Shown in pieces: positions 23,588-31,593 of a stretch of 64,000 bases of DNA; the stretch's first letter is position 1, and each line of letters begins with the position of its first letter. The position numbers and the translations under genes were made by a program. The notes beneath the pieces are model-generated. The model did not search any database. It had not been told where the DNA came from and saw only the letters and a program-made list of their open reading frames with translations. Source of the DNA: Gemmatimonadota bacterium (GTDB taxonomy: Bacteria; Gemmatimonadota; Gemmatimonadetes; Gemmatimonadales; Gemmatimonadaceae); assembly GCA_027307165.1 (NCBI GenBank), contig DAHUXM010000027.1, forward strand, positions 124,001 to 188,000. Reading direction: 5' to 3'.

Positions 23588-23767
23588 CGCATCCTCCACA
23601 GGATCATCAGTTAAACCTACGATCTATAGTACTCCGTATCGGCCTCTCCGAGCCATCAAATATCCCCAAAACTCCGAATCGAACGAGCGTTCGAAGAATT
23701 TACCCTTCAGACTCGAGCGAATCACTTGTATGCGCCCGTTTCCTGCAAGGGCAGGGTGATTCGTTAG

Positions 23768-24279
23768 TGTATCGGGGGCATCGAAGGGTGGATACGTTTC
23801 TTGGGAGAGCACTTACTGACGCCGCGACTGGTCTGCCGAACATCCCCTATTTTCGGATAATTCAGAACTGGGAGGAGCGGAGGGCCAGGCGCAGGAACAC
23901 CATGGTCAGGGTGATACGCGTCGCCGCCGAGGGCGGCGCCGAGAGCCTGCGGCGCGCCCTGCTGTGGCGACTCTGCCAGGAGCTGCGGACTTCGGACCTG
24001 ATCGCGTCGGAGGGGAGAGACACATTCCACATTCTGCTGACCACGCCGGATGCCGAGAATGCTGTCGCGATCGCGGAGCGAGTTCAGCGCCTCGGCGCCA
24101 CGCTCGGGGAGTCCGCCAACCTCGAAGGCTCGCCGCTGGTGTTACGGACGGCGATAGAGCCGCCGACGGAACATGTCGCCGAGAAGGGACCTTGCGACCC
24201 ATGTGAGGAGCACGAGCTGATAAGACAGCCGCCGTCCGCGACGCGTGCCGACGAGCCCGAACCCGGCGACCCTGCCTGA
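23768..24279 (+). CDS. Degenerate GGDEF-like domain protein
   Basis: About 170 residues resembling a diguanylate-cyclase domain: TDAATGLPNIPYFRIIQNWE matches the usual start of GGDEF domains, and ELRTSDLIASEGRDTFHILL aligns with the stretch around the GG(D/E)EF loop, but the motif reads EGRDTF and the metal-binding Asp of the first strand is missing. It is therefore probably enzymatically inactive, perhaps a nucleotide-binding or protein-interaction module. The C-terminus is acidic and Pro-rich and has a CDPCEEH element. The GTG at 23768 is a guess. It is followed on the same strand by an alpha/beta hydrolase. Confidence 0.55.
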
Positions 24280-24418
24280 TCGCACCAGGCGGAAAGCGCT
24301 GGCGCTGGCCCAGCCCCGGGCCGCAGGGCATTTTCAATGCTCACCAATAACCCGGAAGTTTCGTTTGACTGACGAACTCGGATCGCGCGCATGCAGGGCT
24401 GTCAGGCGTGCGCGTCCC

Positions 24419-26053
24419 ATGCACACACTCGCTGGAAATTGCTTCGGTGCGCTGATCGCGCTGGTTCTGTGCATGGGCACGAATGCCCTCGCACAATCAA
24501 CAAAATCCGCACCGCGCAAATCCTCGACTAGATCTGCACCCGACAAGTCTGCGTCGACAAAGAGCGCTGAGTCTTTCGTGTTGAAGAGCGGCAATGACAC
24601 GATCGCCGTCGAGACAGTGCAACAGAACGGCAACGACATCAGCGCGGCGATGGATGCGCGCGGCAGCAGTCGTTACACGCTGGATGTGAAAGTCGATTCG
24701 CAGAATCTCGTGTCGCGTCTCGAGATCAAGGCGTACAGTCAAGCGGGCACGACACCCACGGCACACGCAATAGTCGCGATCGTCGATGATAGTGTATTCG
24801 CGCAGGTCGGTACGGGAATACAGCGCGCCGCCACGAAGGTCGGCGCAATTCCGTGGGTCAATCCGTCGTTTGCGTTGCTGCAGGTACTCGTCCAGCGCGC
24901 ACGTCGACTCGGAGCGGGACCGGTCACGATTCCTCTCTTTCTGATCGAGGGCGGCAGCACTGTGTCGGCGACTGTCACGCGGCTCGGCGCGGATTCCACG
25001 ATCGTCGACGTGGGCGGTGCGGAGCTGCGGTTGCACACCTCACCTAATGGAGAGGTTCTGGGCGGCGCAGTTCCCGCGCAGCATTCGGAGATCGTACGTC
25101 GCACGATTCCGTACTCCGTGACGGGTGTCGCGCTCGCGAAGCCCGATTATTCCGCACCGGCGAATGCGCCGTACACGAGTGAAGACGTCAGGGTGATCAC
25201 GCCCGGGTCGTTCGTACTGGCTGGAACACTCACGATGCCCAAACGCCGGAACGCGCGCGTTCCCGCGGTGGTCATGATAACGGGTTCGGGACTCGAGGAT
25301 CGCGACGAAACCATCCCCGGTGTGATTGGTTATCGCCCGTTCCGCCAGATAGCCGACACACTCAGCGCGCGCGGTATCGCGGTCCTGCGCATGGACGACA
25401 GAAGCTTCGGCGCATCGGGCGGCGATGCTGCTTCGGCCACGACGGCCGATTTTGCGAATGACATCCGCGCTGCCCTTGCTTATCTCAAGTCGCGTCCGGA
25501 CATAGATGATGGGCACCTCTTCTTGATCGGACACAGCGAAGGCGGCGAGATCGCGCCGATGATCGCAGCAACCGATCCATCGCTGGCGGGAATCGTGACG
25601 CTCGCTGGACCGGCGTCGACTGGCCGTGAGATCAGTCACTCACAGCTCGAGTACGCCGTCGCGCGTGACACTGCGCTCAGCGCCGCGCGGCGTGATTCCA
25701 TACTGAAGGGACAGGACGCGATCCTGGATTCTGCGGCTGCGCATCAACCGTGGGTGAAGTACTATCTGTCGTACGATCCGATCGCCACGGCCAGGAACGT
25801 ACGCGTTCCGGCTCTGGTGCTTCAGGGTGGCAACGATCGGCAGATCAGCCCGGATCAGGCGGAGAAGCTTGCGGCAGCGCTACGGGCTGGTGGCGACAGG
25901 GATGTTACAGTGCACGTCTTTCCGCAACTCGACCATCTATTCCTGGTGGATCCGACCGGTGATCCGAGCGGTTATTCGAGGTTACCCTCGAAACTCATCG
26001 GTGCCGACGTTCTGGGGACGATCGCCGATTGGGTGAGCGAGCACTCGAAGTAG
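24419..26053 (+). CDS. Secreted alpha/beta hydrolase
   Basis: About 544 residues. A signal peptide (MHTLAGNCFGALIALVLCMG, ending ALAQ) and a Ser/Lys-rich linker lead into an N-terminal beta-rich domain (about 45-260) and a C-terminal alpha/beta-hydrolase domain with the nucleophile elbow GHSEGGE (Ser near 372), an acidic residue in GGNDRQI (near 471) and the catalytic His in QLDHLFL (near 505). This two-domain build is found in secreted esterases or peptidases of environmental bacteria; the substrate is unknown. The ATG at 24419 fits the signal peptide; the frame is open upstream to 24245, overlapping the GGDEF-like gene. Confidence 0.82.
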   Translation: MHTLAGNCFGALIALVLCMGTNALAQSTKSAPRKSSTRSAPDKSASTKSAESFVLKSGNDTIAVETVQQNGNDISAAMDARGSSRYTLDVKVDSQNLVSRLEIKAYSQAGTTPTAHAIVAIVDDSVFAQVGTGIQRAATKVGAIPWVNPSFALLQVLVQRARRLGAGPVTIPLFLIEGGSTVSATVTRLGADSTIVDVGGAELRLHTSPNGEVLGGAVPAQHSEIVRRTIPYSVTGVALAKPDYSAPANAPYTSEDVRVITPGSFVLAGTLTMPKRRNARVPAVVMITGSGLEDRDETIPGVIGYRPFRQIADTLSARGIAVLRMDDRSFGASGGDAASATTADFANDIRAALAYLKSRPDIDDGHLFLIGHSEGGEIAPMIAATDPSLAGIVTLAGPASTGREISHSQLEYAVARDTALSAARRDSILKGQDAILDSAAAHQPWVKYYLSYDPIATARNVRVPALVLQGGNDRQISPDQAEKLAAALRAGGDRDVTVHVFPQLDHLFLVDPTGDPSGYSRLPSKLIGADVLGTIADWVSEHSK

Positions 26054-26103
26054 AGCGACCAACGTCGATTGCAGGGCGAGTCGTGGTGGCGCAGAATGTC
26101 GGA

Positions 26104-26148
26104 TGGGGTTGATTCGCGGCCAGTGCAGCGGATGCGCGACCAACCCCA
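26104..26148. terminator. Terminator-like hairpin between convergent genes
   Basis: TGGGGTTG (26104-26111) pairs with CAACCCCA (26141-26148), with an additional CGCG/CGCG pairing inside. It lies between the hydrolase stop (26053) and the cupredoxin stop (26168). Confidence 0.4.
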
Positions 26149-26167
26149 CCCTCCATCCCAGGTTCAA

Positions 26168-26587
26168 TTACGGACCATAGCCTGGAGGCGGCGCCGGATT
26201 GTTCGTCGTCGATGATGCCGCGACGATGACGGTGCCGGTCATCTGCGGATGGATCGTGCAGTGGAACGTGTAGGTTCCGGCTGTGTTGAACGTGCGCGCG
26301 ATCGATGTGTTTGCGTTGACGCCGGTTATGTCGCCGGGCGGATTGGTTCCGGTATCGAACTTCACCGAATGTCCAACCGTTCCGAAGGCGAAGGTCACCG
26401 TACCACCGGGCGCGATGGTGACGGCGTTGGGCGAGAAAGCCAGTTGTGCTGTCGCGGCTACTGTTGCCGCTTGCGGAGACGGTCCAGGCGGTCCCATGGT
26501 TCCGCTTCCGCTCGCGCCTGACGATCCGCATGCGACGAGCCCGGCGGAGAGTACTACGGTAGCCAGTGTCAGGTTTCCAAGGTGCAT
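26168..26587 (-). CDS. Cupredoxin (plastocyanin-like) lipoprotein
   Basis: A 139-residue lipoprotein (lipobox LVAC) with a single plastocyanin/azurin-like domain. The type-1 copper ligands are visible: His in GTVGHSVKFD and Cys-His-Met in FHCTIHPQM. A Gly/Ser/Pro linker joins the lipid anchor to the domain, and the C-terminus is Pro-rich. It would shuttle electrons at the outer face of the inner membrane or in the periplasm, possibly to the NirK-like or multicopper oxidase in this window. GAGG lies before the ATG. The upstream region has the palindrome CGTACATGTACG. Confidence 0.88.
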   Translation of the reverse strand: MHLGNLTLATVVLSAGLVACGSSGASGSGTMGPPGPSPQAATVAATAQLAFSPNAVTIAPGGTVTFAFGTVGHSVKFDTGTNPPGDITGVNANTSIARTFNTAGTYTFHCTIHPQMTGTVIVAASSTTNNPAPPPGYGP

Positions 26588-26922
26588 TTCGGGTACCTCT
26601 GTTGTAGAGATGAAGTCTTACCTGTGGATATCTGATTTGCGTACATGTACGTAACAACCGCATTGCGAGAGAGCGCATTCGCAGCACGGTGAATCGCATG
26701 TGATTGTCGGTCAACGAATCGCACCGCACGATGCAGTTGCCTGCGTGGATTGCGTTGCCATTCACAACGAGTATTGCGATGCGAGTCGTCTGATGTCACG
26801 AGCATTTGCACCGGCACATGCATGCGAAAATCGCGGCTTGCCGTTGGCGGACGCAAACGTGCCGTCCAAGCGCGCGGATATACCGTTTACCGTATTGCGA
26901 TTCATGATGCTATTATTACAGG
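26588..26922. promoter_or_regulatory. Divergent regulatory region between cupredoxin and LytS-type kinase genes
   Basis: About 335 bp without a gene. It holds the 12-bp palindrome CGTACATGTACG (26640-26651), about 55 bp before the cupredoxin start, and, next to the kinase, TACCGTTTACCGTA (26881-26894) resembling a LytTR-type half-site repeat. TTTACC (26886-26891) and TATTAT (26911-26916) with 19-bp spacing would place transcription initiation at or near the kinase ATG (26923), giving a leaderless mRNA. Confidence 0.35.
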
Positions 26923-28164
26923 ATGAAACGGGGCGTCCAAGCGATGGGTAGAACCGTTACGCCGGCCTCCGGCGCCGCATCCGATACCGGGATGCGTGGC
27001 GTCCGCTGGAGGACGATCGTCGCGATCTGGTCGCTTCCCGCCTTCGTCGCATCGTACTCTTCATACGTCGCCGCAGGCGCCCAGGGGCACCCGATTGCGT
27101 TCTGGCGAGCGCTCGCGATGCAGTGCCCGGGATGGTACGTGTGGGTGCCGCTCACGCCAGTCGTGTTTGCGCTTGCGAGAAGATTCCCCATCGAGAGGCG
27201 TCCGGATCTTCGTACGGTCGGCGTGCACGTGGCGTTTCTGATTCTCGCGCTCGTCCTGTACACCACGGTCTACGTCTGGGCCAATATCGAGTTCAGGCCG
27301 TCGCCGCTCGAGCTCACGCCCGCGTTGGTCAAATCGGTGCTCGTCGGCTCGATCGTCATGACGCTGGTGCTGTACGCCGCAACACATACAACGTGTCTCG
27401 CTCTGGAATATGCAACGCGCGATCGCGAGCGCGAGCGACGCACACTTGAGCTGGAAGCGCAGCTTGCCCGCGCGGAGCTGCATACGCTCCGCGCACAGTT
27501 GCATCCGCACGTTCTGTTCAACGCGCTTCACACTATCGCCTTGCTCGCGCGCCGCGATTCCAATGAAGCGATTCGTGTTACCGTGCTGCTCGGCAACGTT
27601 CTGCGAAGCGTGCTCGACAGCGGTGGCACCGATGAGCGTCCGCTGCGCGAAGAGATATCGCTGATACAGCAGTATCTGGCGATCGAGCTGGTGCGCTTCG
27701 CCGACCGGCTTCAGGTGGTGTGGGAAATCGAGGACGAGACGCAGGACGCGATGGTTCCCACGTTGCTGTTGCAGCCCCTGGTGGAAAACGCGCTCCGCCA
27801 CGGAATCGCACGCAGCGTGAATGGTGGCACCGTAGTCGTTTCAGCACAACGGTCGGAGCAGAGCGTGTGCATCACGGTCTGGAACGAGGGACCGTCGTTG
27901 CCCGGTGGCAGAATCGGACGACGCGGTGTGGGCCTGCAGAACACGGAAGAGCGACTGCACAGGCTCTACGGTGATGCTGGACGCCTTACCATCGCCAATG
28001 ATCCGCGCGGCGGCGTGAGTGTCCGGGTCTGCGCGCCGTGGCGCACCGCCGACGTCGCGGTGCCTGGCGATAAGGCGGAGCTAGTGGTCCGTCCCTACAC
28101 CACGTACAGCGTGACTCGCGAGACGAACTCGGATCTCGTCGTAGCGTCGACGCCCGACAGGTAG
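26923..28164 (+). CDS. LytS/YehU-type sensor histidine kinase
   Basis: A 413-residue kinase with four predicted membrane helices (about 30-50, 60-82, 95-118, 130-158), a coiled-coil linker rich in Arg/Glu, and a His_kinase (PF06580) domain: QLHPHVLFNALHTI with the phospho-acceptor His196, then LLLQPLVENALRHG and RRGVGLQNTEERL. No extracytoplasmic domain is present. The last 35 residues extend beyond the normal end of the ATPase domain, and their codons overlap the end of the convergent LytTR regulator gene by 84 bp. That regulator is the probable partner. A promoter close to the ATG suggests leaderless translation. Confidence 0.88.
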   Translation: MKRGVQAMGRTVTPASGAASDTGMRGVRWRTIVAIWSLPAFVASYSSYVAAGAQGHPIAFWRALAMQCPGWYVWVPLTPVVFALARRFPIERRPDLRTVGVHVAFLILALVLYTTVYVWANIEFRPSPLELTPALVKSVLVGSIVMTLVLYAATHTTCLALEYATRDRERERRTLELEAQLARAELHTLRAQLHPHVLFNALHTIALLARRDSNEAIRVTVLLGNVLRSVLDSGGTDERPLREEISLIQQYLAIELVRFADRLQVVWEIEDETQDAMVPTLLLQPLVENALRHGIARSVNGGTVVVSAQRSEQSVCITVWNEGPSLPGGRIGRRGVGLQNTEERLHRLYGDAGRLTIANDPRGGVSVRVCAPWRTADVAVPGDKAELVVRPYTTYSVTRETNSDLVVASTPDR

Positions 28165-28944
28165 CCGCGTTCCGTCACGCAGTACCATCGCGGCCGATCC
28201 GTCACGTTCGCGTCTCAGCTCGGCAATCTGATCGACGTTCACCAGAATCGAGCGATGCGCGCGCGCGAAGTTGTTCGGATCGAGATCCTGTTCGATCGCG
28301 CCGAGTGTGCCGCGCAGGAGATGCGCCTTTCCCTGTGAATGGACGACGATGTAGTCGTTGTCGGCGCCGATCCATTCGACGGTATTCACCGGCACGATGA
28401 TGGTACGCACGCCATGCGGAATCAGAATGCGCTGCACGTACGCCTTGGGTGTGGCTGCAGGTGTTGACGGCCCGAAATCATTCCGCGCCAGCGATAACAC
28501 CGCCTGGCTCAGTCGCTCCGCCCGTATGCGCGCATGCAACCGTCGCACCCGATCCATGCAGCGAGCGATTCTCGCATCGGTGAACGGCTTGACGAGGTAA
28601 TCCGACGCGGCGAGGTTGAACGCTTCGATCGCATAGCTGGAATACGCGGTGACGAAGACGAAGATTGGCAACTCTTCCGGCGGCGCCTCTTCCTGCAAGG
28701 TGCGTACGACGTCGATTCCGTTGACGTCGGGCATCTCGACATCCAGAAAAACGACATCCGGCCGGTTGGCGCGGATCATCTTGATCGCCTCTCTGCCGTT
28801 CCTGGCGCCCGGAAGTACTTCGATCCCATCCAGTGCGGCCAGGATATGGCCGAGTCCGTCGCGGGCGATGGCCTCGTCATCCGCTACCAGAGCGGTAAGT
28901 GTCGCCGCGGGCGTCGTGGCCGGATTCGGCTCGTCGGACATCAT
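28081..28944 (-). CDS. LytTR-family response regulator
   Basis: About 287 residues: a receiver with Asp22/Asp23 (VADDEA), phospho-acceptor Asp68 (VVFLDVEMP), the switch Thr in VTAYSS and Lys in VKPFT, followed by a LytTR DNA-binding domain (VEWIGADNDYIVVHS, LDPNNFARAHRSILVNVDQI, GTRLPVGRRRYDE). The start is put at 28944 (paired ATGATG); the longer frame to 29067 would overlap the next regulator and has no receiver-like sequence. The gene converges on the LytS-type kinase and overlaps its 3' end in antisense by 84 bp, an uncommon arrangement for a cognate pair. Confidence 0.88.
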   Translation of the reverse strand: MMSDEPNPATTPAATLTALVADDEAIARDGLGHILAALDGIEVLPGARNGREAIKMIRANRPDVVFLDVEMPDVNGIDVVRTLQEEAPPEELPIFVFVTAYSSYAIEAFNLAASDYLVKPFTDARIARCMDRVRRLHARIRAERLSQAVLSLARNDFGPSTPAATPKAYVQRILIPHGVRTIIVPVNTVEWIGADNDYIVVHSQGKAHLLRGTLGAIEQDLDPNNFARAHRSILVNVDQIAELRRERDGSAAMVLRDGTRLPVGRRRYDEIRVRLASHAVRGVGTDH

Positions 28945-29032
28945 ACCATGGAGAATATCATCTGGCGGCGTAAAGGGCGAACCCGCACGCCTAATGGTCG
29001 ACGGCACGGGCTGAACGGTCGGCCGCGCGGGT

Positions 29033-29737
29033 CTAGCTGATCTGCTGCCCGGCGAATCGATATCCACGTTTGCGGACCGTCATCAGATAGCGCGGCTCGG
29101 ACGGGACCGGTTCCAGCTTGCGCCTGAGCTCGGCGATGTGAATGTCGACTGTGCGTGTGACCACTTCCGAGTGGTAGCCCCAGACCACCTTGAGCAACGT
29201 CGCGCGCGAGGCGATGGCGCCGCGCATCCGTATCAGCGCGACCAGCAGGTCGAATTCCTTGGTCGTGAGCGCAACTGGCACTCCGTTTTTCCTGACGGCG
29301 CAGGCAGGAACATCGATCTCGACGTCGCCGAAAGCGAGCACGGTCGCAGTGTCATCGTCGCTCGGCGCTGATTCCTGTACCAGCGTCTTGAGTCGCGCCA
29401 GGAATTCGGTGGGAGCGAACGGCTCGACCGTGCACCTGCTTCCCATCGACGCTCCCAGGGCGGAAGAACCCGTCCCCGACGCCCATGGAGCGAGTATCAG
29501 AATCGGTGTGTCTCGACTCGCCGAGCGCGGCGTGCTGATCATCGAAAGTGGCGGTGCATTGGGAGTGCAGGACGCGACGACAATGGCACCGGGGCGATTC
29601 ACCAGCGTGCTGCTCGCGACTCTGAGATCGTCGGCCCTCTGAACGTCGTAACCAGCGGCGGCCATGAGTCTGTCGATGCCGAGCGCCGCGCCATATTCCG
29701 CGCCGATTATGGTGATGCACTGTGCTGGGTTGGTCAT
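29033..29737 (-). CDS. OmpR-type winged-helix regulator with a degenerate receiver domain
   Basis: A 234-residue protein. The C-terminal half is a clear OmpR/PhoB winged helix (LTTKEFDLLVALIRMRGAIA, VVTRTVDIHIAELRRKLEP, YLMTVRKRGYRF). The N-terminal 120 residues fold like a receiver, but the phosphorylation site is lost: AIVVASCTPN has Ser56 where Asp is expected, no acidic pair follows the first strand, and the conserved Lys-Pro reads VEPF. It is probably controlled by something other than phosphorylation, such as ligand, redox (Cys57) or abundance. It is 88 bp upstream of the LytTR regulator on the same strand and carries a copy of the ACAGGT motif in its promoter region. Confidence 0.85.
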   Translation of the reverse strand: MTNPAQCITIIGAEYGAALGIDRLMAAAGYDVQRADDLRVASSTLVNRPGAIVVASCTPNAPPLSMISTPRSASRDTPILILAPWASGTGSSALGASMGSRCTVEPFAPTEFLARLKTLVQESAPSDDDTATVLAFGDVEIDVPACAVRKNGVPVALTTKEFDLLVALIRMRGAIASRATLLKVVWGYHSEVVTRTVDIHIAELRRKLEPVPSEPRYLMTVRKRGYRFAGQQIS

Positions 29738-29788
29738 GCGTCAGCTCCGTTCCGTGGTGAACAACTACACGCAATGCTAACGTTACCC

Positions 29789-29806
29789 GTACAATGCTGA
29801 CCTGTC
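29789..29806 (-). promoter_or_regulatory. Shared upstream motif, weak copy 3 (before the winged-helix regulator)
   Basis: On the coding strand: GACAGGT, 7 bp, GTACGG, followed by GTAACG, 52-69 bp before the start. It agrees with the PepSY copy at both outer blocks (GACAGGT and GTAYGG) but not in the middle. Listed because the spacing is identical. Confidence 0.25.
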
Positions 29807-29874
29807 GCCGACATTGCGGCGAGGTGCACCGGCCGCGCGGCGAACGGTCCCATTCGCCGCATGCCCCGCCGCAG

Positions 29875-30336
29875 CTATTGCCGCACCATGGTCTCCTGCG
29901 CGGCAGTAGCCTGCCAGCGCCCGTCCAGGTACCGTAGCACATCGGTGAAGCGAAGCGTGGATACCGGCTTGTTGTCCGCGCCGGCGATCGTATTCAATCC
30001 CCGCACCAGTACAGTGTTGTCGAAGCGATCGATACGCCACTCGCTGAAGTGCTGAGTCAGCCCCGGCGGGGTTATCGGGCCGTTCGCGAGTACGTCACGT
30101 CTGGTTCGCAGCATGCCCTGCCAGTTGGTGTCGACGAAATTGTTGGCCAGCATGCATCGTAGCGTGGCCGTGTCATGCGCAACCGCCGCAGTCGCCCATG
30201 TGGTTTCGAACGACACGACGGCGGAGTCGGTCATGATCCTGTGCATTGTCGGTGCGCAGGAGGATCCTTGCGCACCAGCAGGCGCAACGGCGGCGATTAT
30301 CCAGAGGCTTGTCGCTGCAATTGATGCGAATCTCAT
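29875..30336 (-). CDS. Exported NTF2-like (DUF4440/SnoaL-type) protein
   Basis: A 153-residue exported protein: signal peptide MRFASIAATSLWIIAAVAPA, then an NTF2-like cone fold typical of DUF4440 (VVSFETTWATAAVAHDTATL, LANNFVDTNWQGML, TLRFTDVLRYLDGRWQATAA). Members are often uncharacterised; some bind small ligands or act as isomerases. Two cysteines (near residues 27 and 61) could form a disulfide. No ribosome-binding site of note. It is divergent from the LytS-type kinase at 30496. Confidence 0.75.
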   Translation of the reverse strand: MRFASIAATSLWIIAAVAPAGAQGSSCAPTMHRIMTDSAVVSFETTWATAAVAHDTATLRCMLANNFVDTNWQGMLRTRRDVLANGPITPPGLTQHFSEWRIDRFDNTVLVRGLNTIAGADNKPVSTLRFTDVLRYLDGRWQATAAQETMVRQ

Positions 30337-30362
30337 TCAACCGCTCGTTGGTTCAGATCCAC

Positions 30363-30385
30363 GGCCATTCAGGAGTAGAATGGCC
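30363..30385. promoter_or_regulatory. Inverted repeat GGCCATTC-N7-GAATGGCC
   Basis: A perfect 8-bp dyad in the 159-bp divergent region between the DUF4440 gene and the LytS-type kinase, 27-49 bp before the DUF4440 start. It is operator-sized, but in that gene's leader RNA it would also form a hairpin. Nearer the kinase lies TATAGC (30482-30487) as a possible -10 box. Confidence 0.35.
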
Positions 30386-30495
30386 GCCCGTCCCGGATAC
30401 GACCCGCTCGTCCCACGGGTATGGACAATCGACGTCAGGATCGATTAGTCATAAGGTGAACTTACGCATTTTTCCTCTCACTATAGCTTCGTGGC

Positions 30496-31593
30496 ATGAG
30501 AGTCTTCTGGCGGGGCGCTACGATCGTCGCGATGGTCACCACCGCGGTCGGCCTTCTGCTTTTTGGCTATCACTACCTCAATTTTGTGACGAGTGGGGTG
30601 TATACGCCGATCTCCGCGCCTCTTATCGAAGAGATGACCGGGGCCTGGGGTGCGGCCGTGCTGTTGATGGGGCCCGTGCTTCCTCTGGTGCGGAGAATTC
30701 AGAAGCGTGGCGGAGCCCTGGCGATCCCATCTCACATCGCAGTGCTCATCGGCTTCTCGTTTCTGCACACATCATGGAACGCCACCACGCGGCAACTTCT
30801 GTACACGATCTTCGGACTCGGCCACTACGATTACGGCATCATGCCAACGCGTTATTTCATGGAATTTCCCATGGATGTGATCGCCTACGCGTTGTTCGTA
30901 TCGCTCGTGATGCTGATCGATCACTATGGTGCGTCTCGCGATCGCGAGGTTCAGGTTGCACGACTGGAAGGAGAGCTCAACAGCCTGCGGCTCGCGACGC
31001 TCGAGTCTCAGCTCCAACCGCACTTTCTTTTCAATGCGCTGAACACCGTGTCTTCAGTGATGTACGAGGATCTCGCTGCCGCGGATAGCATACTCGCGTC
31101 TCTCGCCGATCTGCTTCGCCGCACGCTACGCTCGTCGCCGGGCCCGGAAGTGTCGCTGCACGATGAGCTCGAGACGTTGGACCTCTACCTCGCGATAATG
31201 CGCGCGAGGTTTGCGGACAGACTCACTGTCGATGTCGATATTTCCGATGACGTACGCTGCGCGGCAGTGCCGCCGCTGTTGTTGCAACCGCTCGTTGAAA
31301 ATGCGCTCAAGCACGGCGATCCAGGGCCTTCCATTCCTGCGCACGTTGCGGTGCGAGCCAGGCAATCAGGCGGCGATCTCCTGCTCGAAGTCCAGGACAA
31401 CGGACCGGGAATCACCGGATCTCCCGAAGCCGCTATCGGGAGGGGGATAGGACTCGGCAACACCAAGCGTCGCCTCGACCATCTCTATGGCGACCAGCAC
31501 CAGCTGGCGTTGCAGAACAGATCGTCGGGCGGTCTCAGTGTCACGGTCAGGATTCCATTCCACCATATCGCGCCGGAAGCGACTCATGAGTAA
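30496..31593 (+). CDS. LytS/YehU-type sensor histidine kinase
   Basis: A 365-residue membrane kinase with four or five hydrophobic segments in the first 150 residues, a short coiled coil and a His_kinase (PF06580) catalytic core: LESQLQPHFLFNALNTVSSV with phospho-acceptor His176, PPLLLQPLVENALKHG, DNGPGI and GRGIGLGNTKRRL. It pairs with the LytTR regulator gene that starts inside its last codons (8-bp overlap), so the two are translationally coupled. It resembles the kinase at 26923 in architecture but shares little sequence in the membrane part, implying a different signal. Confidence 0.92.
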   Translation: MRVFWRGATIVAMVTTAVGLLLFGYHYLNFVTSGVYTPISAPLIEEMTGAWGAAVLLMGPVLPLVRRIQKRGGALAIPSHIAVLIGFSFLHTSWNATTRQLLYTIFGLGHYDYGIMPTRYFMEFPMDVIAYALFVSLVMLIDHYGASRDREVQVARLEGELNSLRLATLESQLQPHFLFNALNTVSSVMYEDLAAADSILASLADLLRRTLRSSPGPEVSLHDELETLDLYLAIMRARFADRLTVDVDISDDVRCAAVPPLLLQPLVENALKHGDPGPSIPAHVAVRARQSGGDLLLEVQDNGPGITGSPEAAIGRGIGLGNTKRRLDHLYGDQHQLALQNRSSGGLSVTVRIPFHHIAPEATHE

